Of a stretch of DNA of 64,000 bases, positions 53,383 through 63,936 are shown one piece after another. Position 1 is the first letter of the stretch. Each line of letters starts with the position of its first letter. The position numbers and the translations under genes were made by a program. The notes beneath the pieces were generated by a model. That model was not told the DNA's origin and did no database searches. It worked only from the letters and a program-made list of their open reading frames with translations. Source of the DNA: Flexivirga aerilata (GTDB lineage: Bacteria; Actinomycetota; Actinomycetes; Actinomycetales; Dermatophilaceae); assembly GCF_013002715.1 (NCBI RefSeq), contig NZ_JABENB010000001.1:1426001-1490000 (forward strand), written 5' to 3'.

Positions 53383-54243
53383 ATGGGTCAGAAGGTCAAC
53401 CCGAACGGTTTCCGTCTCGGCATCACGACGGACCACAAGAGCCGTTGGTTCGCCGACTCGCCGAAGCCGGGTCAGCGTTACCGCGACTATGTCAAGGAAG
53501 ACGTCGCGATCCGCAAGCTGATGTCGACCGGCATGGAGCGCGCCGGCATCAGCAAGGTCGAGATCGAGCGCACCCGTGACCGCGTGCGCGTCGACATCCA
53601 CACCGCCCGCCCGGGCATCGTCATCGGTCGCCGCGGCGCCGAGGCCGACCGCCTGCGTGGTGCGCTGGAGAAGCTCACCGGCAAGCAGGTGCAGCTGAAC
53701 ATCCTCGAGGTCAAGAACCCCGAGACCGATGCGCAGCTGGTCGCCCAGGGCATCGCCGAGCAGCTGTCGGCGCGTGTGAACTTCCGTCGCGCCATGCGCA
53801 AGGGCATGCAGACTGCCGAGCGCGCCGGTGCCAAGGGCATCCGGGTCATGGTCTCGGGTCGTCTGAACGGCGCCGAGATGAGCCGCACCGAGTTCTACCG
53901 CGAGGGCCGCGTGCCGCTGCACACCCTCCGCGCGAACATCGACTACGGCTTCTACGAGGCCCGCACCACCTTCGGCCGCATCGGCGTGAAGGTCTGGATC
54001 TACAAGGGTGACCTCACCGCCAAGGAGCTGGCGCGCGAGCAGGCCGTCGCACCGAGCCGCCCCGCCCGTGGTCGTCGTGACGACCGCCGTGGCGAGCGCG
54101 GTGGCGCGCGTGGCCGTCGCGACGGCGGTGCTGCCCAGCGCAGCACCGACGCCCCGCTCGAGGCGCCGGTCGCCGAGGACGCAGTCGTCGAGGGCGCCGC
54201 GCAGGCTCCCGCCGAGGCGACCACCGGAGGAGCTGAAGCCTGA
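53383..54243 (+). CDS. rpsC: 30S ribosomal protein S3
   Basis: 286 residues from ATG 53383, [20 protein letters not shown]. The KH domain ([20 protein letters not shown]) and C-terminal domain end near residue 218. A tail follows, first Arg/Gly-rich ([20 protein letters not shown]) and then acidic/Ala-rich, longer than in E. coli but common in actinobacteria. S3 forms the mRNA entry helicase site. Its stop shares a base with the rplP start. Confidence 0.97.
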   Translation: MGQKVNPNGFRLGITTDHKSRWFADSPKPGQRYRDYVKEDVAIRKLMSTGMERAGISKVEIERTRDRVRVDIHTARPGIVIGRRGAEADRLRGALEKLTGKQVQLNILEVKNPETDAQLVAQGIAEQLSARVNFRRAMRKGMQTAERAGAKGIRVMVSGRLNGAEMSRTEFYREGRVPLHTLRANIDYGFYEARTTFGRIGVKVWIYKGDLTAKELAREQAVAPSRPARGRRDDRRGERGGARGRRDGGAAQRSTDAPLEAPVAEDAVVEGAAQAPAEATTGGAEA

Positions 54244-54662
54244 TGTTGATTCCCCGTCGTGTGAAGCACCGCAAGCAGCACCACCCCAAGCGTGGTGGCG
54301 CTGCCAAGGGCGGCACCGCCGTCTCGTTCGGTGACTACGGCATCCAGGCGCTGGAGCCGGCATACGTCACCAACCGGCAGATCGAGTCCGCTCGTATCGC
54401 CATGACCCGCTACATCAAGCGTGGCGGAAAGGTCTGGATCAACATCTACCCGGACCGTCCGCTCACCAAGAAGCCGGCCGAGACCCGCATGGGTTCCGGT
54501 AAGGGTTCGCCCGAGTGGTGGGTCGCCAACGTCAAGCCGGGCCGCGTCATGTTCGAGCTGTCCGGTGTGTCCGAAGAAGTTGCTCGCGAGGCGCTGCGCC
54601 TTGCGATGCACAAGCTGCCGATGAAGTGCCGCTTCGTCGCGCGTGAAGGTGGTGACCTCTGA
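54243..54662 (+). CDS. rplP: 50S ribosomal protein L16
   Basis: 139 residues, [20 protein letters not shown]. Conserved [20 protein letters not shown] near the A-site tRNA elbow. One-base overlaps with both neighbours (TGATG). Confidence 0.97.
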   Translation: MLIPRRVKHRKQHHPKRGGAAKGGTAVSFGDYGIQALEPAYVTNRQIESARIAMTRYIKRGGKVWINIYPDRPLTKKPAETRMGSGKGSPEWWVANVKPGRVMFELSGVSEEVAREALRLAMHKLPMKCRFVAREGGDL

Positions 54663-54904
54663 TGGCAGTGGGATCTGCAGACCTGACGCCGGCCAAGCTG
54701 CGTGAGCTCGACGACGAGGCTCTGTCGGCCAAGCTGGGCGAGGCCAAGCAGGAGCTGTTCAACCTGCGTTTCCAGTCGGCCACCGGCCAGCTGGAGAACA
54801 ACTCCCGGCTGCGTGCGGTCCGCAAGGACATCGCCCGCATCTACACCGAGCTGCGTGAGCGTGAGCTCGGCATCGGCCGCGTGCAGGAGAAGGCCGAAGC
54901 ATGA
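54662..54904 (+). CDS. rpmC: 50S ribosomal protein L29
   Basis: 80 residues, two-helix protein: [20 protein letters not shown] then [20 protein letters not shown]. Located at the tunnel exit beside L23. Overlaps rpsQ by ATGA. Confidence 0.95.
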   Translation: MAVGSADLTPAKLRELDDEALSAKLGEAKQELFNLRFQSATGQLENNSRLRAVRKDIARIYTELRERELGIGRVQEKAEA

Positions 54905-55212
54905 GCGAAGAGAGCAAGGGACAGGCAGTGACCGAGGAACGTGCCGGCAAGACCGACGGCGAGCGCAACTACCGCAAGACCCGCCGTGGTTACGTCGTCA
55001 GCGACAAGATGGACAAGACCGTCGTTGTCGAGGTCGAGGACCGCGTGAAGCACGCCCTCTACGGCAAGGTGCAGCGCAAGACCGCCCGCGTGAAGGCGCA
55101 CGACGAGCAGAACACCTGCGGCGTCGGCGACCGCGTGCTGCTCATGGAGACCCGGCCGCTGTCGGCGCAGAAGCGCTGGCGCGTCGTCGAGATTCTCGAG
55201 AAGGCCAAGTAA
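54901..55212 (+). CDS. rpsQ: 30S ribosomal protein S17
   Basis: 103 residues from ATG 54901, with a 25-residue hydrophilic lead before [24 protein letters not shown] at 54928 is an alternative start that would remove nine residues. OB-fold 16S-binding protein. Last gene of the S10 operon before a 111-base gap. Confidence 0.95.
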   Translation: MSEESKGQAVTEERAGKTDGERNYRKTRRGYVVSDKMDKTVVVEVEDRVKHALYGKVQRKTARVKAHDEQNTCGVGDRVLLMETRPLSAQKRWRVVEILEKAK

Positions 55213-55217
55213 TCGTC

Positions 55218-55249
55218 CGTATGGCGGGGGCCCCGGCTCCCGTCATACG
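55218..55249 (+). repeat. rpsQ-rplN hairpin built from two GTATGNC motifs
   Basis: CGTATGGCGGGGGCC faces GGCTCCCGTCATACG over 15 positions with two G-U pairs. It marks the boundary between S10 and spc gene groups. No T run. Confidence 0.65.
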
Positions 55250-55323
55250 AACCACCGAAGAAGAAGTTCCATCAGGCTTGCGCGCCCGAGGGCGGCAAGA
55301 ACCGATGAGACAGGAGAAGAAAC

Positions 55324-55692
55324 GTGATCCAGCAGGAGTCGCGACTGCGCGTCGCCGACAACACCGGTGCCAAGGAGATCTTGTGCATCCGCGTGCTCGG
55401 TGGCTCGGGACGTCGCTACGCCGGCATCGGTGACACCATCGTGGCGACCGTCAAGGACGCCATCCCGGGCGGAAACGTCAAGAAGGGCGATGTCGTGAAG
55501 GCCGTTGTCGTGCGCACCCGCAAGGAGCGCCGCCGTCCGGACGGCAGCTACATCAAGTTCGACGAGAACGCCGCGGTCATCCTCAAGAGCGACGGTGACC
55601 CGCGCGGCACGCGCATCTTCGGCCCGGTGGGCCGCGAGCTGCGTGACAAGCGATTCATGAAGATCATCTCGCTCGCCCCGGAGGTGCTGTAA
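55324..55692 (+). CDS. rplN: 50S ribosomal protein L14
   Basis: 122 residues from GTG 55324, [20 protein letters not shown]. Contains [20 protein letters not shown] and ends [10 protein letters not shown]. First gene of the spc group, after a purine-rich AGGAGAAGAAAC ribosome site. Confidence 0.97.
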   Translation: MIQQESRLRVADNTGAKEILCIRVLGGSGRRYAGIGDTIVATVKDAIPGGNVKKGDVVKAVVVRTRKERRRPDGSYIKFDENAAVILKSDGDPRGTRIFGPVGRELRDKRFMKIISLAPEVL

Positions 55693-55695
55693 GCC

Positions 55696-56046
55696 ATGGC
55701 AGGCAAGCCGAAGATGAAGATCAAGAAGAACGACCTCGTGCAGGTCATCTCCGGTAAGGACAAGGGCCTGCAGGGCAAGGTCATCTCGGTCGACCCCGAG
55801 CGTCAGCGTGTGCTGGTCGAGGGCGTCAACCGGATCACCAAGCACGTCAAGGCCGGTCAGCCCGGTGGTGGCGCTGGTGGCATCGAGGTCACCGAGGCGC
55901 CGATCCACGTGAGCAACGTGATGGTCGTCGACCCCGAGTCCAAGAAGCCGACCCGCATCCGCATCCGCGAGGAGCAGGTGGAGCGTGACGGCCGCACCAA
56001 GACCGTCCGCACCCGGGTTTCGGTGCGGTCCGGAAAGGACCTGTAA
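55696..56046 (+). CDS. rplX: 50S ribosomal protein L24
   Basis: 116 residues with the KOW motif in [20 protein letters not shown], then [20 protein letters not shown]. An assembly initiator of the large subunit. Three bases from each neighbour. Confidence 0.97.
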   Translation: MAGKPKMKIKKNDLVQVISGKDKGLQGKVISVDPERQRVLVEGVNRITKHVKAGQPGGGAGGIEVTEAPIHVSNVMVVDPESKKPTRIRIREEQVERDGRTKTVRTRVSVRSGKDL

Positions 56047-56049
56047 GAG

Positions 56050-56619
56050 ATGACCGCGACCACGAACGAGAAGGTGGCGCCCCGTCTCAAGGCGCGCTAC
56101 CAGGACGAGATCAAGAACAACCTGCAGAGCGAGTTCAACTTCGCCAACGTCATGCAGGTGCCGACGGTGACCAAGGTCGTCGTGAACATGGGTGTCGGCG
56201 ACGCCGCCCGTGACTCCAAGCTGATCGACGGCGCGATCAAGGACCTCGCGGCGATCACCGGCCAGAAGCCGGCGGTCACCAAGGCCCGCAAGTCGATCGC
56301 GCAGTTCAAGCTGCGTGAGGGCATGCCGATCGGCGCGCACACCACGCTGCGCGGCGACCGCATGTGGGAGTTCCTCGACCGCCTGGTGTCGATCGCGCTG
56401 CCGCGCATCCGCGACTTCCGCGGCCTGTCGCCCAAGCAGTTCGACGGCAACGGCAACTACACCTTCGGTCTGACCGAGCAGTCGGTGTTCTACGAGATCG
56501 ACCAGGACAAGATCGACCGGGTCCGCGGCATGGACATCACGGTCGTCACCACTGCGAGCAACGACGACGAAGGCCGGGCCCTGTTGAAGCAACTCGGCTT
56601 CCCTTTTAAGGAGAACTGA
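56050..56619 (+). CDS. rplE: 50S ribosomal protein L5
   Basis: 189 residues. Contains [20 protein letters not shown] and [20 protein letters not shown], with the P-site contact loop [14 protein letters not shown]. Binds 5S rRNA. Ends FPFKEN. Two bases before the rpsN start. Confidence 0.97.
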   Translation: MTATTNEKVAPRLKARYQDEIKNNLQSEFNFANVMQVPTVTKVVVNMGVGDAARDSKLIDGAIKDLAAITGQKPAVTKARKSIAQFKLREGMPIGAHTTLRGDRMWEFLDRLVSIALPRIRDFRGLSPKQFDGNGNYTFGLTEQSVFYEIDQDKIDRVRGMDITVVTTASNDDEGRALLKQLGFPFKEN

Positions 56620-56621
56620 GC

Positions 56622-56807
56622 ATGGCGAAGAAGGCCCTGGTCAACAAGGCCAACAAGAAGCCGAAGTTCGAGGTCCGCGCCTACACCCGCTGCCAGCGGT
56701 GCGGCCGCCCGCACTCGGTCTACCGCAAGTTCGGCCTGTGCCGGATCTGCCTGCGCGAGATGGCGCACCGCGGCGAGCTGCCCGGCGTCACCAAGTCCAG
56801 CTGGTGA
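56622..56807 (+). CDS. rpsN: 30S ribosomal protein S14, zinc-binding type Z
   Basis: 61 residues, the short C+ form: Cys24, Cys27, Cys40 and Cys43 (CQRC and CRIC) bind zinc. Ends [11 protein letters not shown] zinc-free paralogue, if the genome has one, is not in this window. Followed by a 138-base gap with a motif hairpin. Confidence 0.97.
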   Translation: MAKKALVNKANKKPKFEVRAYTRCQRCGRPHSVYRKFGLCRICLREMAHRGELPGVTKSSW

Positions 56808-56811
56808 GGCC

Positions 56812-56843
56812 CGGTATGACGGGAGCACGCCCCCGTCATACCG
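56812..56843 (+). repeat. rpsN-rpsH hairpin built from two GTATGNC motifs
   Basis: CGGTATGACGGG and CCCGTCATACCG, perfect 12-bp arms, eight-base loop, starting 5 bases after the rpsN stop. A third copy (GGCATAC) follows 10 bases later. No T run. Confidence 0.75.
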
Positions 56844-56945
56844 CCGCCTGACCGGCATACGAACACCCGATCCACGTAAGAACTACACCGAAGGTCCGGC
56901 CACGGACGTGACCAGAAACCACGGTGAGAAGGGCAAGAGCCCAAC

Positions 56946-57344
56946 ATGACGATGACCGACCCGATCGCGGACATGCTGACCCGCGTCCGGAACGCCAACT
57001 CGGCGCACCACGACTCGGCGACCATGCCGCACAGCAAGCTCAAGGCGCACATCGCCGAGATCCTCCAGGCGGAGGGTTACATCTCCGGCTTCCGCGTCGA
57101 GGGCGAGGGCGTCGACAAGACGCTCACCATCGACCTGAAGTACGGCCCCAACCGGGAGCGCTCCATCGCCGGCGTCCGCCGCGTGAGCAAGCCCGGTCTG
57201 CGGGTCTACGCCAAGTCCACCAACCTGCCCAAGGTGCTCGGTGGCCTCGGCGTTGCCATCCTGTCCACCTCGTCGGGCCTGCTCACTGACAAGCAGGCCG
57301 CGACCAAGGGCGTCGGCGGGGAAGTCCTCGCCTACGTCTGGTGA
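56946..57344 (+). CDS. rpsH: 30S ribosomal protein S8
   Basis: 132 residues, [20 protein letters not shown]. Ends with [20 protein letters not shown] then GGEVLAYVW, the conserved S8 C-terminus. In E. coli S8 represses the spc operon; no target structure was recognised here. Confidence 0.97.
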   Translation: MTMTDPIADMLTRVRNANSAHHDSATMPHSKLKAHIAEILQAEGYISGFRVEGEGVDKTLTIDLKYGPNRERSIAGVRRVSKPGLRVYAKSTNLPKVLGGLGVAILSTSSGLLTDKQAATKGVGGEVLAYVW

Positions 57345-57370
57345 CCCGGAACAGATAAGGAGTTAACGAG

Positions 57371-57910
57371 ATGTCGCGTATCGGACGTCTTCCCGTTCCG
57401 GTGCCCAGTGGTGTCGAGGTGACCATCGACGGCCAGGCCGTCGCGGTCAAGGGCCCGAAGGGTCAGCTGGAGCTGACCGTGCCCGCCCCGATCACCGTGG
57501 CCAAGGGCGAGGACGGTGCGATCAACGTGTCGCGCCCCAACGACGAGCGTGAGTCGCGGGCCCGCCACGGGCTGACCCGCAGCCTCATCAACAACATGGT
57601 CGTCGGCGTGACCGACGGCTTCACCAAGAAGCTGGAGATCCACGGCACGGGTTACCGCGTGGTCGCCAAGGGTGCGGACCTGGAGTTCGCGCTCGGCTAC
57701 AGCCACCCGATCCTGGTCAAGGCTCCCGAGGGCATCACCTTCGCCGTCGAGAACCAGACCCACTTCTCGGTGACCGGTGTCGACAAGCAGCAGGTCGGTG
57801 AGGTCGCCGCCAACATCCGCAAGCTGCGCAAGCCCGACCCGTACAAGGCGAAGGGTGTTCGCTACGAAGGCGAGCACATCCGCCGCAAGGTCGGAAAGGC
57901 TGGTAAGTAA
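57371..57910 (+). CDS. rplF: 50S ribosomal protein L6
   Basis: 179 residues, [20 protein letters not shown]. Duplicated L6 fold; the C-terminal half has [20 protein letters not shown] then [13 protein letters not shown], the conserved end. Three bases before rplR. Confidence 0.97.
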   Translation: MSRIGRLPVPVPSGVEVTIDGQAVAVKGPKGQLELTVPAPITVAKGEDGAINVSRPNDERESRARHGLTRSLINNMVVGVTDGFTKKLEIHGTGYRVVAKGADLEFALGYSHPILVKAPEGITFAVENQTHFSVTGVDKQQVGEVAANIRKLRKPDPYKAKGVRYEGEHIRRKVGKAGK

Positions 57911-57913
57911 GCC

Positions 57914-58288
57914 ATGGCAAAGATTGTGAAGCGCTCCACGAGCAAGGCCGCCGCACGCTCGCGTCGCCACCTGCGTCTGCGCAAGCGGGTCGCCGGCACC
58001 GCCGAGCGTCCCCGCCTGGTCGTGACCCGCTCCTCGCGGCACGTCTTCGTGCAGGTCGTCGACGACACCGTCGGCAAGACCGTCGCGTCGGCGTCGACCA
58101 TGGAGGCCGACCTGCGTTCCTTCGACGGCGACAAGACCGCCAAGGCCCGCCGTGTCGGCGAGCTGGTCGCGGCTCGCGCCAAGGAGGCCGGTGTCGACTC
58201 GGTCGTGTTCGACCGGGGCGGCAACAAGTACGCCGGTCGCGTGTCCGCGATCGCCGACGGCGCCCGCGAAGGTGGGCTGACGCTGTGA
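57914..58288 (+). CDS. rplR: 50S ribosomal protein L18
   Basis: 124 residues. [20 protein letters not shown] begins the core, with [20 protein letters not shown] and the C-terminal [20 protein letters not shown]. Binds 5S rRNA. A 103-base gap with a hairpin precedes rpsE. Confidence 0.97.
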   Translation: MAKIVKRSTSKAAARSRRHLRLRKRVAGTAERPRLVVTRSSRHVFVQVVDDTVGKTVASASTMEADLRSFDGDKTAKARRVGELVAARAKEAGVDSVVFDRGGNKYAGRVSAIADGAREGGLTL

Positions 58289-58293
58289 ACGCA

Positions 58294-58340
58294 CCCCACG
58301 AAGTCCTCGCTCCGCAGGCTCCGCTCGGTACTTCGCGGGG
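58294..58340 (+). promoter_or_regulatory. Hairpin in the rplR-rpsE gap
   Basis: CCCCACGAAGT (58294-58304) and ACTTCGCGGGG (58330-58340) form an 11-position stem with one mismatch around a 25-base loop. No T run; function unclear. Confidence 0.4.
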
Positions 58341-58391
58341 ACCCCGCCGCAATGAGGGCAAGATTTTCACAATGATCGAGAGGAAGCACTG

Positions 58392-59066
58392 ATGCCTGGA
58401 CCCCAGCGTCGAGGCGCTGCAGGCGCAGCCGGCAGCAACTCGAACAACGAGAACAACAACGACCGTCGCGGTGGCCGCGGCGGACGTGACGGCGGCCGCG
58501 ACAACCGTCGCGGCGGCGACGACCGCAACCAGTACCTGGAGCGCGTCGTCACCATCAACCGGGTGGCCAAGGTCGTCCAGGGTGGTCGTCGCTTCAGCTT
58601 CACCGCGCTCGTGGTCGTCGGTGACGGCCAGGGCACCGTCGGTGTCGGCTACGGCAAGGCCAAGGAAGTCCCGGCCGCCATCGCCAAGGGCGTCGAGGAG
58701 GCGAAGAAGAACTTCTTCCGCGTCCCGATGATCGGCGGCACCATCCCACACCCGGTGCAGGGTGAGGCCGCGGCGGGCGTCGTCCTGCTGCGTCCGGCCA
58801 GCCCCGGTACCGGTGTCATCGCCGGTGGCCCGGTGCGTGCGGTGCTGGAGTGCGCGGGCATCCACGACGTGCTGAGCAAGTCGCTCGGCTCGGACAACGC
58901 GATCAACATCGTGCACGCGACCGTCACGGCGCTGCAGGAGCTGGAGCGGCCCGAGGCCGTTGCCGCCCGCCGCGGCCTGCCGCTGGACGAGGTGGCCCCG
59001 GCCGCCATGCAGCGCGCGATGGCGGAGGCTGCCGCCTCGGCCAGCAGCGAGAAGGCAGGTGCCTGA
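58392..59066 (+). CDS. rpsE: 30S ribosomal protein S5
   Basis: 224 residues. A 50-residue N-terminal extension is Asn-rich then RGG-rich ([20 protein letters not shown]). The core starts [20 protein letters not shown]. The fidelity/spectinomycin loop (residues near 60-75) and the end [17 protein letters not shown] look normal. Extensions of this kind are common in actinobacterial S5, though the Asn run is unusual. Confidence 0.97.
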   Translation: MPGPQRRGAAGAAGSNSNNENNNDRRGGRGGRDGGRDNRRGGDDRNQYLERVVTINRVAKVVQGGRRFSFTALVVVGDGQGTVGVGYGKAKEVPAAIAKGVEEAKKNFFRVPMIGGTIPHPVQGEAAAGVVLLRPASPGTGVIAGGPVRAVLECAGIHDVLSKSLGSDNAINIVHATVTALQELERPEAVAARRGLPLDEVAPAAMQRAMAEAAASASSEKAGA

Positions 59067-59245
59067 TGGCGACGTTGAAGGTGACCCAGGTCAAGTCGGA
59101 GATCGGCGGTAAGCCGCAGCACCGTGAGACGCTGCGCTCGCTCGGTCTGAAGAAGATCGGTCAGACCGTCGAGAAGCCGGACAGCCCGGAGTTCCGTGGC
59201 ATGGTCCGCGCGGTGGCCCACCTGGTCACCGTTGAGGAGAAGTGA
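59066..59245 (+). CDS. rpmD: 50S ribosomal protein L30
   Basis: 59 residues from ATG 59066, sharing a base with the rpsE stop. [20 protein letters not shown] and [20 protein letters not shown] are typical. A small single-domain 50S protein. Confidence 0.96.
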   Translation: MATLKVTQVKSEIGGKPQHRETLRSLGLKKIGQTVEKPDSPEFRGMVRAVAHLVTVEEK

Positions 59246-59703
59246 TGGCTGAAGAGAAGACGCACGCACTGAAGGTGCACCACCTGCGTCCGGCTCCCGG
59301 TGCCAAGACCGCCAAGACCCGCGTGGGTCGCGGTGAGGGCTCCAAGGGCAAGACCGCCGGTCGCGGCACCAAGGGCACGAAGGCGCGCTACCAGGTGCCC
59401 GAGAGCTTCGAGGGTGGGCAGACTCCGCTGCACATGCGGCTGCCGAAGATGCGCGGTTTCAAGAACCCGTTCAAGGTCGAGTACCAGGTGGTCAACCTGG
59501 ACAAGCTCGAGAGCCTGTTCCCGCAGGGCGGCGACGTGACCGTCGCCGACCTGGTGGCCAAGGGCGCGGTCCGCAAGGGCCAGCCGGTCAAGGTGCTCGG
59601 CACCGGTGAGATCACCGTAACGGTGAACCTCACCGTGGAGAAGTTCTCCGCCTCGGCCAAGGACAAGATCGAGGCTGCGGGCGGCTCCATCACCGCCGTG
59701 TGA
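59245..59703 (+). CDS. rplO: 50S ribosomal protein L15
   Basis: 152 residues from ATG 59245; a GTG three bases earlier is possible. Gly/Lys-rich N-terminal tail ([20 protein letters not shown]), then [21 protein letters not shown] large bipartite terminator separates it from secY. Confidence 0.97.
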   Translation: MAEEKTHALKVHHLRPAPGAKTAKTRVGRGEGSKGKTAGRGTKGTKARYQVPESFEGGQTPLHMRLPKMRGFKNPFKVEYQVVNLDKLESLFPQGGDVTVADLVAKGAVRKGQPVKVLGTGEITVTVNLTVEKFSASAKDKIEAAGGSITAV

Positions 59704-59721
59704 TGGACCCGCTCCGGCGTG

Positions 59722-59778
59722 AACGCCCCGCGGGGGCACGAGACCTGTAGCGGGTCTCGTCCCACCCGCGGGGCGTTT
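59722..59778 (+). terminator. Bipartite terminator between rplO and secY
   Basis: Outer arms AACGCCCCGCGGG and CCCGCGGGGCGTT enclose a second hairpin ACGAGACC/GGTCTCGT; GTTTTG follows. It should reduce read-through into secY-adk-map. Confidence 0.88.
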
Positions 59779-59816
59779 TGCACGCCCCGGGACCTCCGGC
59801 CGTAGCACCGGCCGGG

Positions 59817-59822
59817 TAATCT
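59817..59822 (+). promoter_or_regulatory. Candidate -10 of the secY promoter
   Basis: TAATCT, 87 bases before the secY start and downstream of the terminator. No convincing -35 hexamer 16-19 bases upstream, so the call is tentative. Confidence 0.35.
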
Positions 59823-59908
59823 CACCCCGTGCCCCGCATCCGCTCGGGCGGACGGCACAAAGACTTTGAACCGGTAGCCCCGCCGCGGGCCGCCCAGGAG
59901 GATCCACG

Positions 59909-61228
59909 TTGCTCACCGTCTTCGGCCGCGCGTTCCGGACGCCGGACCTGCGGAACAAGATCTTGTTCACGCTGGCGATCATCGCGATCTTCCGGCTGGG
60001 CTCGCACGTGCCGGCACCCGGCATCAGCTACCAGGCCGTGCAGGCCTGCCAGAAGGCCGCCAGCGGCAACCAGTCGCTGCTCGGCCTCGCCAACCTGTTC
60101 TCCGGTGGCGCGCTGCTGCAGCTGTCGATCTTCGCGCTCGGCATCATGCCCTACATCACCTCCACGATCATCGTGCAGTTGCTGACGGTGGTGATCCCCA
60201 AGTTCGAGCAGCTGAAGAAGGAGGGCCAGGCCGGCCAGACGAAGATGACGCAGTACACGCGTTATCTGACGATCGCGCTGGCGATCCTGCAGTCCTCGAC
60301 GCTGGTGACCGCGGTGCACAACAACCCGCAGTCGCTGCTCGGCAACGCCCCGGCGTGCGCCAACATCATGTCCGACGGCGCGATGCCGACGCTGGTCATC
60401 ATGGTGCTGACCCTCACCGCCGGCACCGGCCTGATCATGTGGCTCGGTGAGCAGGTCACCGAGAAGGGCGTCGGTCAGGGTATGTCGATCCTGATCCTCA
60501 CCTCGGTCGCGGCGCAGGTGCCGGCGCAGATCTGGTCGATCCGCGAGCAGGGCTGGGGCAAGTTCTTCCTCGTCGTGGTGATGGGCCTGGTCATCCTGAC
60601 CGTCGTGGTCTACGTCGAGAACTCCGTGCGCCGCATCCCGGTGCAGTACGCCAAGCGGATGATCGGTCGCCGGATGTATGGCGGAACCTCCACCTACATC
60701 CCGCTCAAGGTCAACATGGCCAACGTGATCCCGATCATCTTCGCCAGCTCGCTGCTGTCGCTGCCGGTGATGGTCGCGCAGTTCACCAACCCGCAGACGT
60801 CGGCCAACCCGGCCGACTGGGCGGTGTGGGTCTACAACAACCTTGCGCGGAGCGACCACCCGTCATACATGATCGTCTACACGCTGCTGGTGCTGTTCTT
60901 CACCTTCTTCTACGTGTCGATCACCTACCAGCCGGACGAGGTCGCCGACGGCCTGAAGCAGTCGGGGTCGTTCATCCCGGGTGTGCGCGCCGGCAAGGCG
61001 ACCGCGCAGTACATCAACTACGTCCTCACCCGGATCACCGTCGGTGGCGCCATCTACCTGGCCATCCTCGCGCTGATCCCGTTGATCGCCTTCGCGTTGG
61101 TCGGCGCCAACCAGAACTTCCCCTTCGGTGGCGCGTCGATCCTGATCCTCGTCGGAGTCGGACTCGACACCGTCAAGCAGATCGACTCCAAGCTGCAGCA
61201 GCACCACTACGAAGGGTTCTTGCGATAA
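59909..61228 (+). CDS. secY: Preprotein translocase subunit SecY
   Basis: 439 residues from TTG 59909 (AGGAGG seven bases upstream). Ten membrane spans form the protein-conducting channel. The plug region follows [18 protein letters not shown]. The C5-C6 loops that bind SecA and ribosome contain [20 protein letters not shown] and [20 protein letters not shown]. The first half has [20 protein letters not shown]. Heads the secY-adk-map group after its own terminator/promoter interval. Confidence 0.96.
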   Translation: MLTVFGRAFRTPDLRNKILFTLAIIAIFRLGSHVPAPGISYQAVQACQKAASGNQSLLGLANLFSGGALLQLSIFALGIMPYITSTIIVQLLTVVIPKFEQLKKEGQAGQTKMTQYTRYLTIALAILQSSTLVTAVHNNPQSLLGNAPACANIMSDGAMPTLVIMVLTLTAGTGLIMWLGEQVTEKGVGQGMSILILTSVAAQVPAQIWSIREQGWGKFFLVVVMGLVILTVVVYVENSVRRIPVQYAKRMIGRRMYGGTSTYIPLKVNMANVIPIIFASSLLSLPVMVAQFTNPQTSANPADWAVWVYNNLARSDHPSYMIVYTLLVLFFTFFYVSITYQPDEVADGLKQSGSFIPGVRAGKATAQYINYVLTRITVGGAIYLAILALIPLIAFALVGANQNFPFGGASILILVGVGLDTVKQIDSKLQQHHYEGFLR

Positions 61229-61230
61229 CC

Positions 61231-61809
61231 ATGCGACTGATCATTCTGGGTCCGCCCGGCGCGGGTAAGGGCACGCAGGCCGAGCTCATCGCCGCGGAGC
61301 GGGGCATCCCGCACATCTCCACCGGCGACATCTTCCGCGACAACATCAAGCGGGAGACGCCGCTCGGCGTGCAGGTCAAGGGCATCCTCGACTCCGGCGG
61401 TTACGTGCCCGACGAGGTGACCAACGAGATCGTCGCCGACCGGCTCGCGCAGGACGACGCCAAGGACGGGTTCCTGCTCGACGGCTACCCGCGCACGCTG
61501 GCCCAGGTGAAGGCGCTCGACGAACTGCTCGCGGGGGACGGACACGCCCTCGACGCGGTGCTCGAGCTGCAGGTCGACGAGCAGGAGCTGGTGCAGCGCC
61601 TGGTCAAGCGGGCCGAGACCAGTGGCCGGGCCGACGACACCGAGGACGTCATCCGCGAGCGGCAGGAGATCTACCGCCGCGAGACCGCACCGCTGGTGCA
61701 GACCTACACCGAGCGTGACCTCGTCGTCGACGTCGACGGCATGGGCGAGATGTCCGCGGTGACCGACCGCATCCGCGCCGCGCTCGACAAGGTGGCCGCG
61801 GACCGCTGA
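61231..61809 (+). CDS. adk: Adenylate kinase, short-LID type
   Basis: 192 residues from ATG 61231. P-loop [10 protein letters not shown] at residues 7-16; AMP site [25 protein letters not shown]. The lid region is short ([20 protein letters not shown]) without the zinc-type insertion, as usual in actinobacteria. Its stop overlaps the map start (TGATG). Interconverts ATP + AMP and 2 ADP. Confidence 0.97.
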   Translation: MRLIILGPPGAGKGTQAELIAAERGIPHISTGDIFRDNIKRETPLGVQVKGILDSGGYVPDEVTNEIVADRLAQDDAKDGFLLDGYPRTLAQVKALDELLAGDGHALDAVLELQVDEQELVQRLVKRAETSGRADDTEDVIRERQEIYRRETAPLVQTYTERDLVVDVDGMGEMSAVTDRIRAALDKVAADR

Positions 61810-62651
61810 TGTTCGGCCGCGAGAAGCTGCCGGTCAAGACACCGGAGCAGATCCTGCTCATGCGCCGGGCCGGCCTCGTCGTCGGACGGTGCCTGGAGTT
61901 GCTGGCCGGCCGTGCCGCGGCCGGTATGACGACCGGCGAGCTCGATCGCGTGGCCGAGGAGTTCATCCGCGACCAGGGCGCGACGCCGAGTTTCCTCGGA
62001 TACCAAGGGTTTCCGGGGTCCCTCTGTGTGTCGGTGAACGAGCAGGTGGTGCACGGCATCCCCGGTGACCGCCCGCTCGCCGACGGCGACCTGGTGTCGA
62101 TCGATTGCGGCGCGATCGTCGACGGCTGGCACGGCGACGCCGCGATCACCCTCGTCGTCGGCGGCGACGCGGCCGCACGACCGGAGGACGTCGCACTGTC
62201 CGCCGCCACCCGGCGGGCGCTCTGGGCCGGCATCGGCGCGCTCCGGCCCGGCATCGGGATCTACGAGCTGGGCGGGGTCATCCAGGACTCGGTCGAGGCC
62301 AGCGAGCTCGAGGACGAACTCACCTACGGGATCGTCGACGGCTACACCGGTCACGGGATCGGCACGAGCATGCACATGGAGCCGACCGTCTACAACGAGC
62401 GGGTGCGCCCGCGCGGGCCGATCGTGCGCACCGGAGCCACCGTCGCGATCGAGCCCATGGTGACGCTCGGCACCCACGCATCTCGCGAGCTCGACGACGA
62501 GTGGACCGTGGTCACCGAGGACGGCTCGCGCGCCGCGCACTGGGAGCACACCGTCGCCGTCACCGACGGCGGCCTCTGGGTGCTGACCGCGGTCGACGGG
62601 GGAGCGGCCGACCTCGCGCAGGTCGGCGCGGCATACGGGCCGCTGGAGTAG
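61809..62651 (+). CDS. map: Methionine aminopeptidase, type I
   Basis: 280 residues. Removes initiator Met. Metal ligands are recognisable in [14 protein letters not shown] (two Asp), GHGIGTSMH (His), IEPMVTLG (Glu) and HWEHTVAVT (Glu). Other family marks are [20 protein letters not shown]. Coupled to adk by TGATG overlap. A short hairpin (CCCGCC/GGGCGGG) lies just after the stop. Confidence 0.96.
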   Translation: MFGREKLPVKTPEQILLMRRAGLVVGRCLELLAGRAAAGMTTGELDRVAEEFIRDQGATPSFLGYQGFPGSLCVSVNEQVVHGIPGDRPLADGDLVSIDCGAIVDGWHGDAAITLVVGGDAAARPEDVALSAATRRALWAGIGALRPGIGIYELGGVIQDSVEASELEDELTYGIVDGYTGHGIGTSMHMEPTVYNERVRPRGPIVRTGATVAIEPMVTLGTHASRELDDEWTVVTEDGSRAAHWEHTVAVTDGGLWVLTAVDGGAADLAQVGAAYGPLE

Positions 62652-62666
62652 GGTTCCCGCCCCGAT

Positions 62667-62695
62667 TTGGGCGGGATGGGCTTCCCGCGTAGACT
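62667..62695 (+). promoter_or_regulatory. Candidate promoter of infA-rpmJ-rpsM group
   Basis: TTGGGC (62667-62672), 17 bases, TAGACT (62690-62695). A leader of about 180 bases to infA would result; GTATGTC follows the -10 region. Confidence 0.5.
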
Positions 62696-62881
62696 GGTAT
62701 GTCGGGTCCGGAGTGTCTTCACTCACCCATCGCGAAACACCGAACGCCTCGCACCGCAAGGTTACGCCGAGCGGGCCGATGAGTCGTGTGTCCGCGCCGG
62801 GGGAGGGCGGCACGACGTACCCGCACCAACAGGGCGGCTCTCATCCGGAGAACCGCCCGCCGACAGCAGTTGAAGGAAGGC

Positions 62882-63103
<222 letters not shown>

Positions 63104-63168
63104 AGGCAAATCCGCCGCAACGCCGCCCGCCTCACGGTGAGTGGCCTGACTTCGAGACAAAAGGTGCG

Positions 63169-63282
63169 ATGAAGGTCCAGCCGAGCGTCAAGAAGATCTG
63201 CGACAAGTGCAAGGTGATCCGCCGTCACGGCCGGGTCATGGTGATCTGCGAGAACGCGCGCCACAAGCAGCGTCAGGGCTGA
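63169..63282 (+). CDS. rpmJ: 50S ribosomal protein L36, zinc-binding form
   Basis: 37 residues, [20 protein letters not shown]. Zinc ligands are Cys11, Cys14, Cys27 and His32. The start is preceded by AAAGGTGCG. Smallest ribosomal protein of the large subunit. Confidence 0.97.
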   Translation: MKVQPSVKKICDKCKVIRRHGRVMVICENARHKQRQG

Positions 63283-63360
63283 ACACCCCGGCACGACTCG
63301 CGTCTTCGATTCGGACGCAAGAAGTGAACAACTGAAGATTTCGATTTGCGTGGCCCAGCC

Positions 63361-63389
63361 CCTCGTCATACGCACGCCGTATGACGGGG
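63361..63389 (+). repeat. rpmJ-rpsM hairpin built from two GTATGNC motifs
   Basis: CCTCGTCATACG and CGTATGACGGGG form a 12-position stem with one G-U pair and a five-base loop. A second G+C-rich hairpin (CCCGGGC/GCCCGGG) follows at about 63396-63417. No T run. Confidence 0.7.
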
Positions 63390-63498
63390 ACGCCACCCCG
63401 GGCGCAGAGGCCCGGGACCTAGCACACATCCACTCCGGGATGCATGCGGGACAGGCCACGCACTGACACCTCTGCGAGACAACCAGGAGAAATGCCAC

Positions 63499-63873
63499 AT
63501 GGCACGTTTGATCGGTGTCGACCTGCCGCGCGAGAAGCGCGTCGAGGTCGCACTCACCTACATTTTCGGCGTCGGCAAGACCCGCGCCGACGAGACGCTG
63601 GCCGCAACCGGCGTCAACCCGGACACCCGTGTCCGTGACCTCACTGAGGACGAAGTCGTGAAGCTGCGCGACCACCTCGAGGGCAACTACCGCCTCGAAG
63701 GTGACCTTCGCCGTGAGGTGGCCTCCGACATCCGCCGCAAGGTCGAGATCGGTTCCTACCAGGGCCTGCGCCACCGCCGCAGCCTGCCGGTGCACGGTCA
63801 GCGCACCAAGACCAACGCGCGCACCCGCAAGGGCCCGAAGCGCACGGTCGCCGGCAAGAAGAAGGCCAAGTAA
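63499..63873 (+). CDS. rpsM: 30S ribosomal protein S13
   Basis: 124 residues, [20 protein letters not shown]. Helix-two-turn-helix core ([20 protein letters not shown]) and the basic C-terminal tail ([20 protein letters not shown]) that reaches the P-site tRNA. AGGAG precedes the start. Confidence 0.97.
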   Translation: MARLIGVDLPREKRVEVALTYIFGVGKTRADETLAATGVNPDTRVRDLTEDEVVKLRDHLEGNYRLEGDLRREVASDIRRKVEIGSYQGLRHRRSLPVHGQRTKTNARTRKGPKRTVAGKKKAK

Positions 63874-63936
63874 TCCCGTCGCGTTCTGCGACCGGGACTT
63901 AAACCTCACGTATTCGCTTAGTTTTCAGGAGATTTC

